Positions 1 to 10,136 of a stretch of 64,000 bases of DNA are shown here, in pieces (position 1 is the first letter of the stretch; each line of letters opens with the position of its first letter). Source of the DNA: Cellulomonas denverensis. GTDB lineage: Bacteria; Actinomycetota; Actinomycetes; Actinomycetales; Cellulomonadaceae. The DNA lies in assembly GCF_012396125.1 (NCBI RefSeq), contig NZ_JAAXOX010000004.1, positions 62,001-126,000 of the forward strand, in the 5' to 3' direction. The position numbers were made by a program, and so were the translations under genes. The notes under the pieces are model-generated. The model saw nothing but the letters and a program-made list of their open reading frames with translations, searched no databases and was not told the DNA's origin.

Positions 1-280
1 GGATGCCGCCGTTCTCCCCGGCGGAGGCGGGGGCGGTGGTGTCGGCCAGGGTGATGGTGTCGGCGTCGTCGGCGGTGTAGGCGATGCCGGGCTGGTTGGA
101 CTGCATCCACAGCCAGCCGCCGACACCGACCAGGGCCAGGACGGCGACCACGACGGCGCCGATGGCGATGAACTTGTTGCGCTGCTCGCGCTTGCGCTGC
201 GCCTCGCGCATCTGGCGGGCCTGCTCACGGGCCTGATCGCGACGCTCGGCCTTGGACGGCCGGGGGGAGTTGCTGGACAT
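1..280 (-). CDS. DsbA-like membrane-anchored thiol oxidoreductase (N-terminal part only)
   Basis: Only the first 93 codons are visible; the rest lies beyond the left edge. The start ATG (278-280) has an AGGAAG ribosome site 7-8 nt upstream. Residues 1-36 are hydrophilic and rich in Arg, Lys and Gln, residues 37-58 form one membrane segment, and after it comes a short extracytoplasmic stretch ending in GENGGI. This layout is typical of actinobacterial thioredoxin-fold DsbA-family proteins whose catalytic CxxC domain follows the linker, but that domain is not in view, so the assignment is by architecture. It is last in an apparent operon after the kinase and the 176-residue membrane protein. 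Confidence 0.6.
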   Translation of the reverse strand, partial: MSSNSPRPSKAERRDQAREQARQMREAQRKREQRNKFIAIGAVVVAVLALVGVGGWLWMQSNQPGIAYTADDADTITLADTTAPASAGENGGI

Positions 281-327
281 GATCTGCTTCCTGCTCTGCT
301 GACGGGACGGGTCGGGGGTGGCGGGCC

Positions 328-858
328 TCAGGCCACGGCCACCGGCGGCCCCCGCAGCGGGTGGCGGTCCCCCGGCACACCGGAGGGCAGGGTGGGAGCA
401 CGGTGCTCGACCAGGATGCCGATCCGCTCGCGCACCTGCACCCGGAACCGGCTCAGCGCACCCAGGTCGGGCAGCACCGCCGCCAGCACGCCCAGGGCGG
501 CGCCGGCCGCGCGGGTCAGCAGGGCGATCAGCCCGACGCCCAGCGCCCCGACCGCCGCGTGCGCCGCCAGCACCGGCAACGCCAGGGCGACCAGCAGCAC
601 CGCGGTCTGCGGCACGCCCGGCACCACCGCCAGGGTCCCCGCCGGGCAGTCCGGCACGTCGCGCAGCAGGGTCAGCCGCTGCCCGAGCTCGGCCAAGGGC
701 CCCTCGATCGCGGCGCACTGGTGCACCAGCACCCGGGCCAGCCCGAGCCAGCCACCGGCGACGAGCGCGAGCGCCGACACCAGGCCCACCACCCCGGGCA
801 CGCCGAACCGCGCGCGCAGGACGCGCCACGGTCGCGTGGGGGCACGGTGGGCAGACAT
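328..858 (-). CDS. small integral membrane protein of unknown function
   Basis: A 176-residue protein starting at ATG 856-858. After a basic N-terminus (residues 1-20) there is a membrane segment at about 21-45, then an extracytoplasmic loop with two cysteines (VHQC and VPDCPAG), then two closely spaced membrane segments at about 90-145, and a basic tail. I do not recognise the family. Both loop cysteines are predicted outside the membrane, which fits the neighbouring DsbA-like gene as a possible thiol partner (inference). It lies 44 nt after the kinase stop and 47 nt before the DsbA-like start, so the three genes are probably co-transcribed. Confidence 0.7.
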   Translation of the reverse strand: MSAHRAPTRPWRVLRARFGVPGVVGLVSALALVAGGWLGLARVLVHQCAAIEGPLAELGQRLTLLRDVPDCPAGTLAVVPGVPQTAVLLVALALPVLAAHAAVGALGVGLIALLTRAAGAALGVLAAVLPDLGALSRFRVQVRERIGILVEHRAPTLPSGVPGDRHPLRGPPVAVA

Positions 859-902
859 GGCCTTCAGGGTACGGGCCGAACCCGGGAAAACCCTGGGACG
901 GC

Positions 903-2801
903 TCACGAACTCGGCACCGGCGGCGACCCGAACGGGCTGAAGTCGACCGGATCGCCGCCGAGCAGCGTCCACACCGCGAGACCGGCCACCGCGAGCGCCA
1001 GCAGGACCAGCACCGCGGCACCCCAGCGCCCCGGTGCGACCGCGCCCAGCGCCCAGCTCGCGCCCTCCCGGGTGGTGCGCGATCCCGGCCCCCACCACAG
1101 GGCGATCGACCCGATCACCGCGGTCACGGCCAGCAGCCCGGCCTCCAGCAGCGGATCGGGTTGCTCGCCACCCGCGTGCAGCAGCCACCACCCCACCCCA
1201 CCGACGATCAGCACCAGCGCCACCGCCACCAGCAGCGAGGGCAGCACCCCGACCAGGGCGCGCAGCAGGTGCCAGGGCGAGGCGACCACCGCGCGCAGGC
1301 CGTCCGACCGGCGCGGCCCCACCCGGTCGCGGCGGCGCAGGGTCGCGTCGACCACCGAACCCACCGTCCGGGCGACCAGCAGCAGCGGCAGCAGCACCAG
1401 GAGCGTGACCCCGGGCCGGACCGCCGCCCCGGCCACGGTGAGCAGGCCGAGCGCCAGCAGCGAGCCCGCGCGGCGGGGCGGGGCCGGGCGGACCGGCGGT
1501 TCGGCGTAGCCGGGCCAGGCGGGGGCGGGCTCCTGGCTGGGCGGTGCCCACGGGCCGGGTCGGTCGCCGGGGCGGGCCGGGGGGTAGACCTCGGTGGACG
1601 GGCCTGCCGCGGGGTAGGTCGCGGGGTAGGCCTCGGTCGGCGGGCCCTGGGTGGCGTAGGCCTGGGTCGGCGCGCCGGTGGGATACGCCTGGGTCGCGGG
1701 TCCGCCGGTGGGATACGCCTGGGTCGGCGGGGCCCCGGCGGGATACGCCTGGGTCGGCGGGGCCCCGGCCGGGTACGCCTGGGTCGGTGGGCCGCCGGCG
1801 GGGTACGCCCGGGTCGCCGGGTCGGACGGCGCGGCGACCGTCCCGAGCCGCTCGGTGGCCGGGTAGGCCGGTGGCAGCGCCTCGGTCGCCGCCCCGGTGG
1901 CCACCTCCCGGGTGCGGGCGGGCGCGATCGCCCCGGGCAGCACGGTGGTGGCGCCGGTGGCAGGCGTGGTGACGTCCGGGTCGAAGCTCTCCCCCCGGCG
2001 TTCGGCCTCCGCCAGCGCGGCCACCACCTCCTGCGGGGTGGCCCGGTCGCCCGGCTCCGGGGCGAGCGCATCCCAGAGCGCACCGGAGGTGATCGGGCCG
2101 AGTCCGCGCAGGTCGGCGTCGCCCTCCCGGGTCCGGGCCAGCACCGCCTCCAGCGGCCGGACCCCGAACGGCGCCCGCCCGGTGGCGGCGAACACCAGCA
2201 GCCCGGCCCAGCCCCACCAGTCGGTCTCCGGGGTCGGCTCCGCCCCGCCGATCAACTCCGGCGCCAGGTAACCCGGGGTGCCGACGACGAACCCGGCCGA
2301 GGTCAGCCGGGTCTCGTCCACCGACTGCGCCACCCCGAAGTCGATCAGCACCGGACCCTGGGGGCCGAGCACGACGTTGGACGGTTTGAGGTCGCGGTGC
2401 ACCACCCCTGCCTCGTGCACCGCGCGCAGCGCATCGGCCAGCCGGTCGGCCAACCGGTGCAGCGCGGCGGCGTCCAGCGGGCCGCGGCTGCGCACGTGGG
2501 CGGACAGGTCCTTGCCGGGCACCAACTCGGTGACCAGGAATGCCTCGGTGGAGTCGTCCTCGGCGTCCAGCACCGCCGCCACCCCGGGGTGCCGCAGCCG
2601 TTGCAGCGCGGCCACCTCCCGGCGCAGCCGCTCGCGGGCGGCCGGGTCGGCGCCGATGTGCGGGTGCAGCAGTTTGAGCGCGACCGTGGTCCCGCCGCCG
2701 TCGACCGCCCGGTACACGGTGCCCATGCCGCCGGAGCCGAGTGGGGCGAGAATGGTGTACCCGCCGATCTCGGCGCCCGGTTCCAGGCCCACGCGCTCCA
2801 T
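903..2801 (-). CDS. membrane-bound Ser/Thr protein kinase (PknB/Hanks type)
   Basis: A 632-residue protein. The N-terminal kinase domain (about 14-275) has the glycine loop GSGGMG at 22-27, ATP lysine Lys43, HRDLKPSN at 135-142, DFG at 154-156 and the APE motif at 180-182, so it should be active. Residues about 328-395 are a Pro/Tyr-rich linker built of ten-residue repeats. The C-terminal part has about five hydrophobic segments (from about residue 450) and no PASTA or other recognisable sensor domain. ATG 2799-2801 was chosen because TACCGT lies exactly 7 nt upstream, giving a probable leaderless start. GTG four codons in is the alternative. It heads an operon with a membrane protein and a DsbA-like gene. 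Confidence 0.93.
   Translation of the reverse strand: MERVGLEPGAEIGGYTILAPLGSGGMGTVYRAVDGGGTTVALKLLHPHIGADPAARERLRREVAALQRLRHPGVAAVLDAEDDSTEAFLVTELVPGKDLSAHVRSRGPLDAAALHRLADRLADALRAVHEAGVVHRDLKPSNVVLGPQGPVLIDFGVAQSVDETRLTSAGFVVGTPGYLAPELIGGAEPTPETDWWGWAGLLVFAATGRAPFGVRPLEAVLARTREGDADLRGLGPITSGALWDALAPEPGDRATPQEVVAALAEAERRGESFDPDVTTPATGATTVLPGAIAPARTREVATGAATEALPPAYPATERLGTVAAPSDPATRAYPAGGPPTQAYPAGAPPTQAYPAGAPPTQAYPTGGPATQAYPTGAPTQAYATQGPPTEAYPATYPAAGPSTEVYPPARPGDRPGPWAPPSQEPAPAWPGYAEPPVRPAPPRRAGSLLALGLLTVAGAAVRPGVTLLVLLPLLLVARTVGSVVDATLRRRDRVGPRRSDGLRAVVASPWHLLRALVGVLPSLLVAVALVLIVGGVGWWLLHAGGEQPDPLLEAGLLAVTAVIGSIALWWGPGSRTTREGASWALGAVAPGRWGAAVLVLLALAVAGLAVWTLLGGDPVDFSPFGSPPVPSS
1651..1815 (-). 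repeat. 30-bp tandem repeat inside the kinase gene
   Basis: On the plus strand the string ggatacgcct or a near copy recurs at 1681, 1711, 1741 and 1771, a period of exactly 30 bp. It encodes copies of AYPAGAPPTQ in the kinase linker, and degenerate copies flank the core on both sides. The unit keeps frame, so copy-number change would only lengthen or shorten the linker. Confidence 0.9.
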
Positions 2802-2940
2802 GCAGGGCACGGTAACCGCCGTCGATCGGACCCCGGGCCAGGGCGCGCGGGATGCGCACAGGCTCCGCTCATCACCGGTTCCCCGGCGAAACATCCCAGG
2901 TCACGTTATCGTCAGGTCGAGCCCAAGGAGCTGAGAAATC

Positions 2941-4374
2941 GTGGCAACTGCAGGTTATGACCTCGTGATCGTGGCGAACCGCCTCCCGGTGGACGTCAGC
3001 CTGGACGACAATGGCGAACCGACCTGGACCCGCTCCCCCGGTGGCCTGGTGACCGCCCTCGAACCGGTGGTGCAGAAGTCCGACGGCGCCTGGGTCGGCT
3101 GGGGCGGATCGGCCGACCTGGAGCTGGAGCCCTTCGACGCCGACGACATGCGCCTGGTGCCGGTCGCCCTGTCCGAGGACGACCTGACCCAGTACTACGA
3201 GGGCTTCTCCAACGACACCCTGTGGCCGCTCTACCACGACGTGATCCAGCCGCCGACCTTCCACCGGCAGTGGTGGGACGCCTACCAGCGGGTCAACCGC
3301 CGGTTCGCCGATGCGGCGGCCGCCCAGGCCGCGCCGGGTGCCACGGTGTGGGTGCACGACTACCAGCTGCAACTGGTGCCCAAGTACCTGCGCGAGCAGC
3401 GCCCGGACATCCGGATCGGCTACTTCCACCACATCCCGTTCCCCCCGCTGGAGATCTTCGTCCAGCTGCCCTGGCGCAAGCAGGTGGTCGAGGGGCTGCT
3501 CGGCGCGGACCTGATCGGCTTCCAGCGCGGCGGCGACGCGGCGAACTTCGTCCGGGCGGTGCGCCGGCTGACCGAGCACACCACCCGCGGCCAGATGGTC
3601 ACGCTCACCGACGCCAACGGCCGGGTGGAGCGGCACGTGCGGGCGGCGGCGTTCCCGATCTCGATCGACTCGCACGCCTTCGACACCATGGCCCGCACCC
3701 CGGAGGTGCAGCAGCGCGCCAAGGAGATCCGCACCGAACTCGGCGACCCGAAGGTGCTGCTGCTCGGCGTGGACCGGCTGGACTACACCAAGGGCATCCG
3801 GCACCGGATCAAGGCCTACGGCGAGCTGTTGGAGGACGGCCGGCTGTCGGTGGAGGACGCCACCCTGGTCCAGGTCGCCTCGCCCAGCCGGGAGAACGTC
3901 GGCGCCTACCAGCAGCTGCGGGACGACGTGGAGATCCTGGTCGGCCGGATCAACGGCGACTACTCCGAGTTCGGCCACCCGGCGATCCACTACATGCACC
4001 ACTCCTATCCGATGGAGGAGATGGCCGCGCTCTACCTGGCCGCCGACGTCATGCTGGTCACCGCGCTGCGGGACGGGATGAACCTGGTCGCCAAGGAGTA
4101 CATCGCCGCGCGCTCGGACGACCGTGGTGCCCTGGTGCTCAGCGAGTTCACCGGCGCCGCCGACGAGCTGGGCGGCGCCGCCATCCTGGTCAACCCGCAC
4201 GACATCTCCGGGCTGAAGAACGCGATCATGCACGCGGTGAACATCGACCCGCGCGAGGCCCGCAAGCGGATGCGCCGGCTGCGCCGCCGGGTGCTGGAGA
4301 ACGACGTGGCCAACTGGTCGAACACCTTCCTGTCCGTGCTCACCGCGGTGCCGGTGCGGTCCAGCCATGTCTGA
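2941..4374 (+). CDS. otsA: alpha,alpha-trehalose-phosphate synthase (UDP-forming)
   Basis: A 477-residue glycosyltransferase family 20 enzyme that joins UDP-glucose and glucose-6-phosphate to trehalose-6-phosphate in the cytoplasm. It shows NRLPV at the N-terminus, the GGL loop near residue 35, HDYQ starting at His139, the GVDRLDYTKGI donor-site motif near residue 280, and DGMNLVAKEY in the C-terminal Rossmann domain. Length is normal for the single-domain form. The GTG start has AAGGAG at 2925-2930, 10 nt upstream. The otsB start lies inside its last codons (8-nt overlap), so synthase and phosphatase are translationally coupled. It diverges from the kinase gene across a 139-bp gap. Confidence 0.97.
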   Translation: MATAGYDLVIVANRLPVDVSLDDNGEPTWTRSPGGLVTALEPVVQKSDGAWVGWGGSADLELEPFDADDMRLVPVALSEDDLTQYYEGFSNDTLWPLYHDVIQPPTFHRQWWDAYQRVNRRFADAAAAQAAPGATVWVHDYQLQLVPKYLREQRPDIRIGYFHHIPFPPLEIFVQLPWRKQVVEGLLGADLIGFQRGGDAANFVRAVRRLTEHTTRGQMVTLTDANGRVERHVRAAAFPISIDSHAFDTMARTPEVQQRAKEIRTELGDPKVLLLGVDRLDYTKGIRHRIKAYGELLEDGRLSVEDATLVQVASPSRENVGAYQQLRDDVEILVGRINGDYSEFGHPAIHYMHHSYPMEEMAALYLAADVMLVTALRDGMNLVAKEYIAARSDDRGALVLSEFTGAADELGGAAILVNPHDISGLKNAIMHAVNIDPREARKRMRRLRRRVLENDVANWSNTFLSVLTAVPVRSSHV

Positions 4375-5146
4375 GCTGGTCGCCGCCGCGCTGGACCGGA
4401 TCGCCGCCCGGCCGCCGCTGCTGCTGGCGCTGGACTTCGACGGGACGCTGGCCCCGCTGCAGGACGACCCGGAGCGCTCCCGGATGTCCCCCGCCGCGGC
4501 CGGTGCCCTGGCGGAGTTGGCGGCCCGGCCCGACCTGGTGCGGGTGGCGCTGGTCTCCGGCCGGGCGCTGGCCGACCTGTACCGGCTGGCCTCGCCGCCG
4601 GAGGGCACGGTGCTGATCGGGTCGCACGGGGCCGAGCGGGCCCGGGTGTCCGGCCACGGCCTGGACCGCCAGGACATCCGGCTGGACGACGCGCAGGCCG
4701 CCCGGCTCACCGAGCTGGCCGCCCGGATGCAGGCGGTCGCCCGCGGCCGGGACGGGGTGTGGGTGGAGACCAAACCCGCCGCCGCGGTGCTGCACACCCG
4801 GCTGGCCGACTCGGCGATCCGGGCCGCGGCCGAGGCGGAGGCGCTGGAGATCGGCGCGGAGCTGGGCTCGGCGGTGCTGCACGGCAAGAACGTGGTCGAG
4901 GTGTCGGTGCTGACCGCGGACAAGGGATCGGCGATCACCGCGCTGCGTGCCGAGCTGGGTGCCGGTGCGGTGCTGTACGCCGGGGACGACGTCACCGACG
5001 AGCACGCACTGGCGGTGCTCGGCGCGGACGACCTGGGGGTGAAGGTCGGTGAGGGCGACACCGCCGCGCGGTACCGGGTGGCCGACCCCGACGCACTGAC
5101 CGCCGTCCTGGTCGGCCTGGCCGAGCGGCTGCCCGGGAACGGATAG
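4367..5146 (+). CDS. otsB: trehalose-6-phosphate phosphatase
   Basis: A 259-residue HAD-superfamily phosphatase that removes the phosphate from trehalose-6-phosphate. Motif I is DFDGT near residue 24 (the first Asp is the nucleophile), motif II is the serine of VSGR, and motif IV is GDDVTDE, which binds Mg2+. A small alpha/beta cap lies between motifs II and IV, as in this family. The ATG start overlaps the otsA stop by 8 nt. With otsA it completes the two-step OtsAB trehalose route used for osmotic and stress protection. Confidence 0.96.
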   Translation: MSELVAAALDRIAARPPLLLALDFDGTLAPLQDDPERSRMSPAAAGALAELAARPDLVRVALVSGRALADLYRLASPPEGTVLIGSHGAERARVSGHGLDRQDIRLDDAQAARLTELAARMQAVARGRDGVWVETKPAAAVLHTRLADSAIRAAAEAEALEIGAELGSAVLHGKNVVEVSVLTADKGSAITALRAELGAGAVLYAGDDVTDEHALAVLGADDLGVKVGEGDTAARYRVADPDALTAVLVGLAERLPGNG

Positions 5147-5150
5147 ACCC

Positions 5151-6560
5151 GTGACCCGCGGGCGGATGGACGAGGTCGAGCTGGTCGAGGACGACTGGGT
5201 CACCGGCCGCGAGCCCGCCCCCGCCGTCCGCCCGCCGCGCGGCCCCTTGCCCTGGCGCCGGATCGCCCGCCGCTGGTGGCCCGCCCCGGTGGTGCTGGCC
5301 GCCGTCCTGGTGCTGGCCGACCTGGGCACCGGATCGGTGGAGCAGCGCGACTACCAACGACTGCAGGCCGTGCCCGGCGTGATCCGGCCGATCGGGCCGG
5401 ACGTCCGGGTCGGCGGCCCCGGACCACGGCTGACCACCCTGGACCCGGGTCAGGAGGTGGGCGGGGTCCTGATCAGCCGGCTCTGGGACGCCAGCGGGAT
5501 CGGGGTGTTCGTCACCGGGACGGACCCCGAGACCGGCGACCAGCTCTGGCGCACCGATCTGCCGCTGGGCACCCCGCACTCCGGCGAGTTCGCGCAGGCC
5601 GAGTGCTGGGGCGATCGCGGCGAGCTGGTCTGCTGGGGCAGCCTCGCGCACCAGGACCCGGACAACTGGTGGCTGCGCTGGGGGCGCACCACCCTGCTCC
5701 GGATCGACCCGGCCACCGGGGAGATCCGTGCCGCCACGCCACTGGCCCCGGGCAGCGCCGCCGCCGGGGCGGACGGTCTGCTGGTCACCGCCACCGACCA
5801 GGGCGACGGGCTCACCGTCGAGGCCACCGGGCCGGGCGGCACCGAGCTGTGGTCGGTGTCCGTCGAGCCGTGGGACCTGCCGGACATCACCGCCACCGAC
5901 CGGTTGGCCGTCACCGTCGGGGCGGAGCTGATCGCGGTGTCCGCACCGGACGGCACCTGGCTGATCGACCGCACGGACGGCCGGGAGGTCGGTCAGGGCG
6001 CCCGGCCGCTGCCGACCCGGGCCGGCGGATTCTGGCTGCAACGCGCGGGCCGGTTGTGGCTGATCGACGACGCCGGCCGGCAGGTGGACCTCGGCACCGG
6101 CACCGTGCTGCCCCTCGGGGTGGACGACGGGTCGGCGCCGGACGTCGAGTTCATCACGCACGAGTTCGCCCAGGAGCTGCAGGCCGTCGACGCCGGCAGC
6201 GGCGACCTGCTCTGGGCCACCGAGCACAACGGCTGGCAGCCGTACTCCTCGATCCTGGTCGGCGGGGTGCTGTACGGCAGCACCTCGGACACCCTGCACG
6301 CGATCGACGCCCGGACCGGGGCCACCCTCTGGGACGCGGACGTGGTGGCCTACAACAGTTGGTCCGCCCAGCCGGTGACCGACGGGCGCCAACTCCTGCT
6401 GCTCGCCCGCGAGGACAGCGAACCGGTGCTGGTGGCGCTCGATCTGCGCACCGGCGAGCGGCTGTGGTCCGCGCCGATGCCGGCCGACGCCGAGCTGCTG
6501 GTCGCCCAGCGCCACCAGCTGTTCGTGCTGCGCGCCGACCGGTTGGCCCCGGTCACCTGA
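5151..6560 (+). CDS. membrane-anchored PQQ-type beta-propeller repeat protein
   Basis: A 469-residue protein. A cytoplasmic N-terminal tail (about 1-42) is followed by one membrane segment (43-60) and an extracytoplasmic region with recurring Trp-containing blades: [28 protein letters not shown] and GERLWSA. That is the pattern of quinoprotein-like eight-bladed propellers, most of which in actinobacteria are non-enzymatic binding scaffolds. It starts with GTG only 4 nt after otsB, so it is likely in the same transcript. ATG at 5166 is an alternative start and neither has a strong ribosome site. Function is not known from sequence, and a link to trehalose is only positional. Confidence 0.8.
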   Translation: MTRGRMDEVELVEDDWVTGREPAPAVRPPRGPLPWRRIARRWWPAPVVLAAVLVLADLGTGSVEQRDYQRLQAVPGVIRPIGPDVRVGGPGPRLTTLDPGQEVGGVLISRLWDASGIGVFVTGTDPETGDQLWRTDLPLGTPHSGEFAQAECWGDRGELVCWGSLAHQDPDNWWLRWGRTTLLRIDPATGEIRAATPLAPGSAAAGADGLLVTATDQGDGLTVEATGPGGTELWSVSVEPWDLPDITATDRLAVTVGAELIAVSAPDGTWLIDRTDGREVGQGARPLPTRAGGFWLQRAGRLWLIDDAGRQVDLGTGTVLPLGVDDGSAPDVEFITHEFAQELQAVDAGSGDLLWATEHNGWQPYSSILVGGVLYGSTSDTLHAIDARTGATLWDADVVAYNSWSAQPVTDGRQLLLLAREDSEPVLVALDLRTGERLWSAPMPADAELLVAQRHQLFVLRADRLAPVT

Positions 6561-6653
6561 CAGGTCCGGGACGTGGTCCGGGTCACACCCAACCTGTGGC
6601 AGGATGACCCTGGGAACGGGGGACCTCCACCGCCGGTGGTGGCCCCTCGGCCC

Positions 6654-6677
6654 GTGTCAGCGAAGACACACTGACAC
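6654..6677. promoter_or_regulatory. inverted repeat upstream of msiK, possible operator
   Basis: Perfect 7-bp arms GTGTCAG and CTGACAC are separated by 10 bp in the 166-bp leader region of msiK. A second smaller dyad (CCACC/GGTGG) lies at 6627-6639. A role as a binding site for a sugar-responsive repressor is inference, since no regulator gene is adjacent. Confidence 0.4.
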
Positions 6678-6726
6678 TCTTCACTACGGATCGTCCGGCA
6701 CGTACCTGCCGGTGAAGGGAACGATG

Positions 6727-7851
<1,125 letters not shown>

Positions 7852-7872
7852 CGCACACCACATCTCCACCCG

Positions 7873-7910
7873 GAGGGGCGGGGCTCGGCTCATGCCGGAC
7901 CCCGCCCCTT
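7873..7910 (+). terminator. hairpin after msiK
   Basis: Arms at 7874-7883 and 7900-7909 (AGGGGCGGGG pairing with CCCCGCCCCT) enclose a second short stem (CGGC/GCCG) around a TCAT loop. There is no U-tract, as is common in actinobacterial terminators. Confidence 0.7.
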
Positions 7911-7936
7911 CGGTCATGGATGGGAGGATGTGACCC

Positions 7937-9196
7937 ATGGATCGACCCCGCCTGCAGATCACGGCCGCGGCCCCGGACCCGGCGCTGCTGGACCTGCCCT
8001 GGCACATCCCGCTCGCGGACTGGCCCGCCGAGCAGCTGGCCGCGCTCCCCCGCGGTATCTCCCGGCACACGGTCCGCTTCGCGCGGCTGTCCGGCCGGGT
8101 GATCGCGATCAAGGAGATCGGGGAGACGGTCGCCTACCGGGAGTACGAGCTGCTGCGCCAGCTCAGCCGGCTGGACGTGCCGAGCGTGGAGCCGGTGGCG
8201 GTGATCTCCGGCCGCACCGACGTGGACGGCGAGCCGCTGGAGCCGGTGCTGATCACCCAGCACCTGCGGTTCTCCCTGCCCTACCGCTCGCTGTTCAGCC
8301 AGGCGCTGCGCCCGGACACCGCGACCCGGCTGATCGACGCCCTGGCGGTGCTGATGGTGCGCCTGCACCTGGTCGGCTTCTACTGGGGCGACGTGTCGCT
8401 GTCCAACACCCTGTTCCGCCGGGACGCCGAGACCTTCGCCGCGTACCTGGTCGACGCGGAGACCGGCGACCTGCACGACAGCCTCACCGACGGGCAGCGC
8501 GGCTACGACCTGGAGGTCGCCCGGGTCAACATCATCGGCGAGCTGATGGACCTGCAGGCCGGTGAGTTCCTGGAGGACGAGGTCGACGCGGTGGCTATCG
8601 GCGACGCGCTGGCCGAGCGGTACCAGGAGCTGTGGGGCGCCCTGACCGAGGCCGAGTCCTTCGGCTCCGGCGACCGGTGGCGGGTGCAGGCCCGGATCGA
8701 CCGGCTGAACGACCTGGGCTTCGACGTCGGCGAGCTGGACATCACCACCGACCTGGACGGCACCTCGGTCCGGATCCAGCCGAAGGTGGTCGACGCCGGG
8801 CACCACTCCCGCCGGCTGATGCGCCTGACCGGGCTGGACGTGCAGGAGAACCAGGCCCGCCGGCTGCTCAACGACCTGGACGGCTACGCCGCGGCCACCG
8901 ACCGGCAGAACGACGACGAGAACTTCGTCGCGCACGACTGGCTGAACGGGGTGTTCGAGCCCGCGGTCCGGGCGGTGCCCCGCGAGCTGCGGCCCAAGCT
9001 CGAACCGGCCCAGATCTACCACGAGCTGCTCGACCACCGCTGGTTCCTGTCCGAGCAGCAGGGCCGGGACGTGCCGATGCCGGAGGCGGTGAAGTCCTAC
9101 GTGAAGAACATCCTGCCGAACCGCCCGGACGAGGAGGCGATCCTCGGGGTCTCCGCCGCGGACCTGCGCGAGGAGGCCGACCCGCTGATCGGCTAG
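7937..9196 (+). CDS. DUF4032 protein with kinase-like N-terminal half
   Basis: A 419-residue protein. The N-terminal half resembles lipopolysaccharide-kinase-type folds: AIKEIG near residue 57 matches the ATP lysine, and GFYWGDVSLSNTLF near 150 matches the catalytic loop, with Asp and Asn kept but His replaced by Tyr. The DAE near residue 175 fits the metal-binding position. The C-terminal half (about 230-400, ending near YVKNILPNRPDE) is the conserved DUF4032 part, found mostly in actinobacteria. Substrate is unknown. GGGAGG at 7922-7927 gives a 9-nt spacing to ATG. It stands alone between two terminator-like gaps. Confidence 0.8.
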   Translation: MDRPRLQITAAAPDPALLDLPWHIPLADWPAEQLAALPRGISRHTVRFARLSGRVIAIKEIGETVAYREYELLRQLSRLDVPSVEPVAVISGRTDVDGEPLEPVLITQHLRFSLPYRSLFSQALRPDTATRLIDALAVLMVRLHLVGFYWGDVSLSNTLFRRDAETFAAYLVDAETGDLHDSLTDGQRGYDLEVARVNIIGELMDLQAGEFLEDEVDAVAIGDALAERYQELWGALTEAESFGSGDRWRVQARIDRLNDLGFDVGELDITTDLDGTSVRIQPKVVDAGHHSRRLMRLTGLDVQENQARRLLNDLDGYAAATDRQNDDENFVAHDWLNGVFEPAVRAVPRELRPKLEPAQIYHELLDHRWFLSEQQGRDVPMPEAVKSYVKNILPNRPDEEAILGVSAADLREEADPLIG

Positions 9197-9326
9197 CGGA
9201 TGTCTCCCCATCGGCTCAGTGAGTCAAGGCGAGCCACCCTCCTCCCCCGCCCCCGCGACATGCGGCAATCCGGGCGACATGCGCATGTGGGCGTCTGTCG
9301 CGCGAGGATCCGCATGTGTGGTGACA

Positions 9327-10124
9327 TCACCGGGCGAGCAGTCGCTCGCTGCCGGCCCAGAGCTGCTCGACCAGGGCCGGGTCGCTCGCCCGGCGCGGCA
9401 GGCGGTCCACCCGGCCCGGGCGGCCGTAGTACTGCCCGGACCGCCAGGCGTCGCTCTCGGCGAAGAACGCCAGCCGCGCCCCGCCCTCCTCGGCCGGGAT
9501 CAGGAACCGGTTCAGCGCCGTGCGGTAGAGCAGCTTCAACGGGCTGGTGGTCTTCCGGGCGAAGGCGGTGGCGACGTTGCCGGGGTGGAACGCCACCGCC
9601 CGGACCCCGCGGGCGTGCAGCCCCCGGGTGAACAGGATGTTCGCCAGCTTCGCGTTGCCGTAGGCCTTGGTCGCCCCGTAGTGCCGTGAGGTGTCCAGAT
9701 CCGTCACGTCGAACCGGCTGAACAGCCGGGCGGCGATGCTGGCGGTGGTCACCACCGCGGTCTGGGGCGTGAACACCGGCCGCAGCAGCCCGGTGAGCAG
9801 GAACGGCGCCAGATGGTTCACCTGGAAGGTCAGCTCCACCCCGTCGCCGGTGATCGCCGGTCCGGCGAACGCGCCGCCGGCGTTGTTCGCCAGCACGTCG
9901 ATCCGCGGGTAGCGCTCGGTGATCCGGGCGGCCAGTTCCCGCACCTGCGCCAGCTCCGCGAAGTCGGCCACGAACGCCGCGTCCGCCCCCACCCGCTCGG
10001 CCACCGCGTGGGTCTTGTCCGGGTTGCGGCCGACCAGCACCAGCCGCCGGTCCGGCCCGGCGAGCTGGGCCGCCGCGGCCGCGCCGATCCCGTCACTGGC
10101 TCCGGTGATCACGAGGGTGCGCAC
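9327..10124 (-). CDS. short-chain dehydrogenase/reductase
   Basis: A 265-residue SDR-family NAD(P)-dependent oxidoreductase. The cofactor loop TGASDGIG is at 7-14, NNAG at 80-83, catalytic Ser129, and the Tyr149-x3-Lys153 pair in HYGATKAYGNAK. The Arg residues after beta-2 (VGRNPDK) suggest NADP(H). The C-terminal substrate loop resembles the retinol-dehydrogenase/WW-domain oxidoreductase-like SDRs, but the substrate cannot be read from sequence. The start is GTG 10122-10124, 12 nt after the rlmB stop, so it may be co-transcribed with cysS-rlmB. Confidence 0.88.
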   Translation of the reverse strand: MRTLVITGASDGIGAAAAAQLAGPDRRLVLVGRNPDKTHAVAERVGADAAFVADFAELAQVRELAARITERYPRIDVLANNAGGAFAGPAITGDGVELTFQVNHLAPFLLTGLLRPVFTPQTAVVTTASIAARLFSRFDVTDLDTSRHYGATKAYGNAKLANILFTRGLHARGVRAVAFHPGNVATAFARKTTSPLKLLYRTALNRFLIPAEEGGARLAFFAESDAWRSGQYYGRPGRVDRLPRRASDPALVEQLWAGSERLLAR

Positions 10125-10136
10125 CCCCGCATCCGA

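Noticed and set aside
1651..1815. A CRISPR-like repeat array
   Set aside because: The 30-bp units are contiguous without spacers and encode an in-frame protein repeat.
318..2960. Long open frames antisense to the kinase and membrane-protein genes (up to 880 residues)
   Set aside because: High-GC shadow frames. Their translation is Arg/Pro/Gly-rich low complexity without motifs, while the opposite strand encodes complete kinase motifs.
2872..5061. A 729-codon minus-strand frame across otsA and otsB
   Set aside because: It overlaps two well-identified genes and has no recognisable domain.
7873..7910. A riboswitch-like structure before the DUF4032 gene
   Set aside because: The structure is a simple GC hairpin right after msiK and has no conserved riboswitch core; a terminator explains it.
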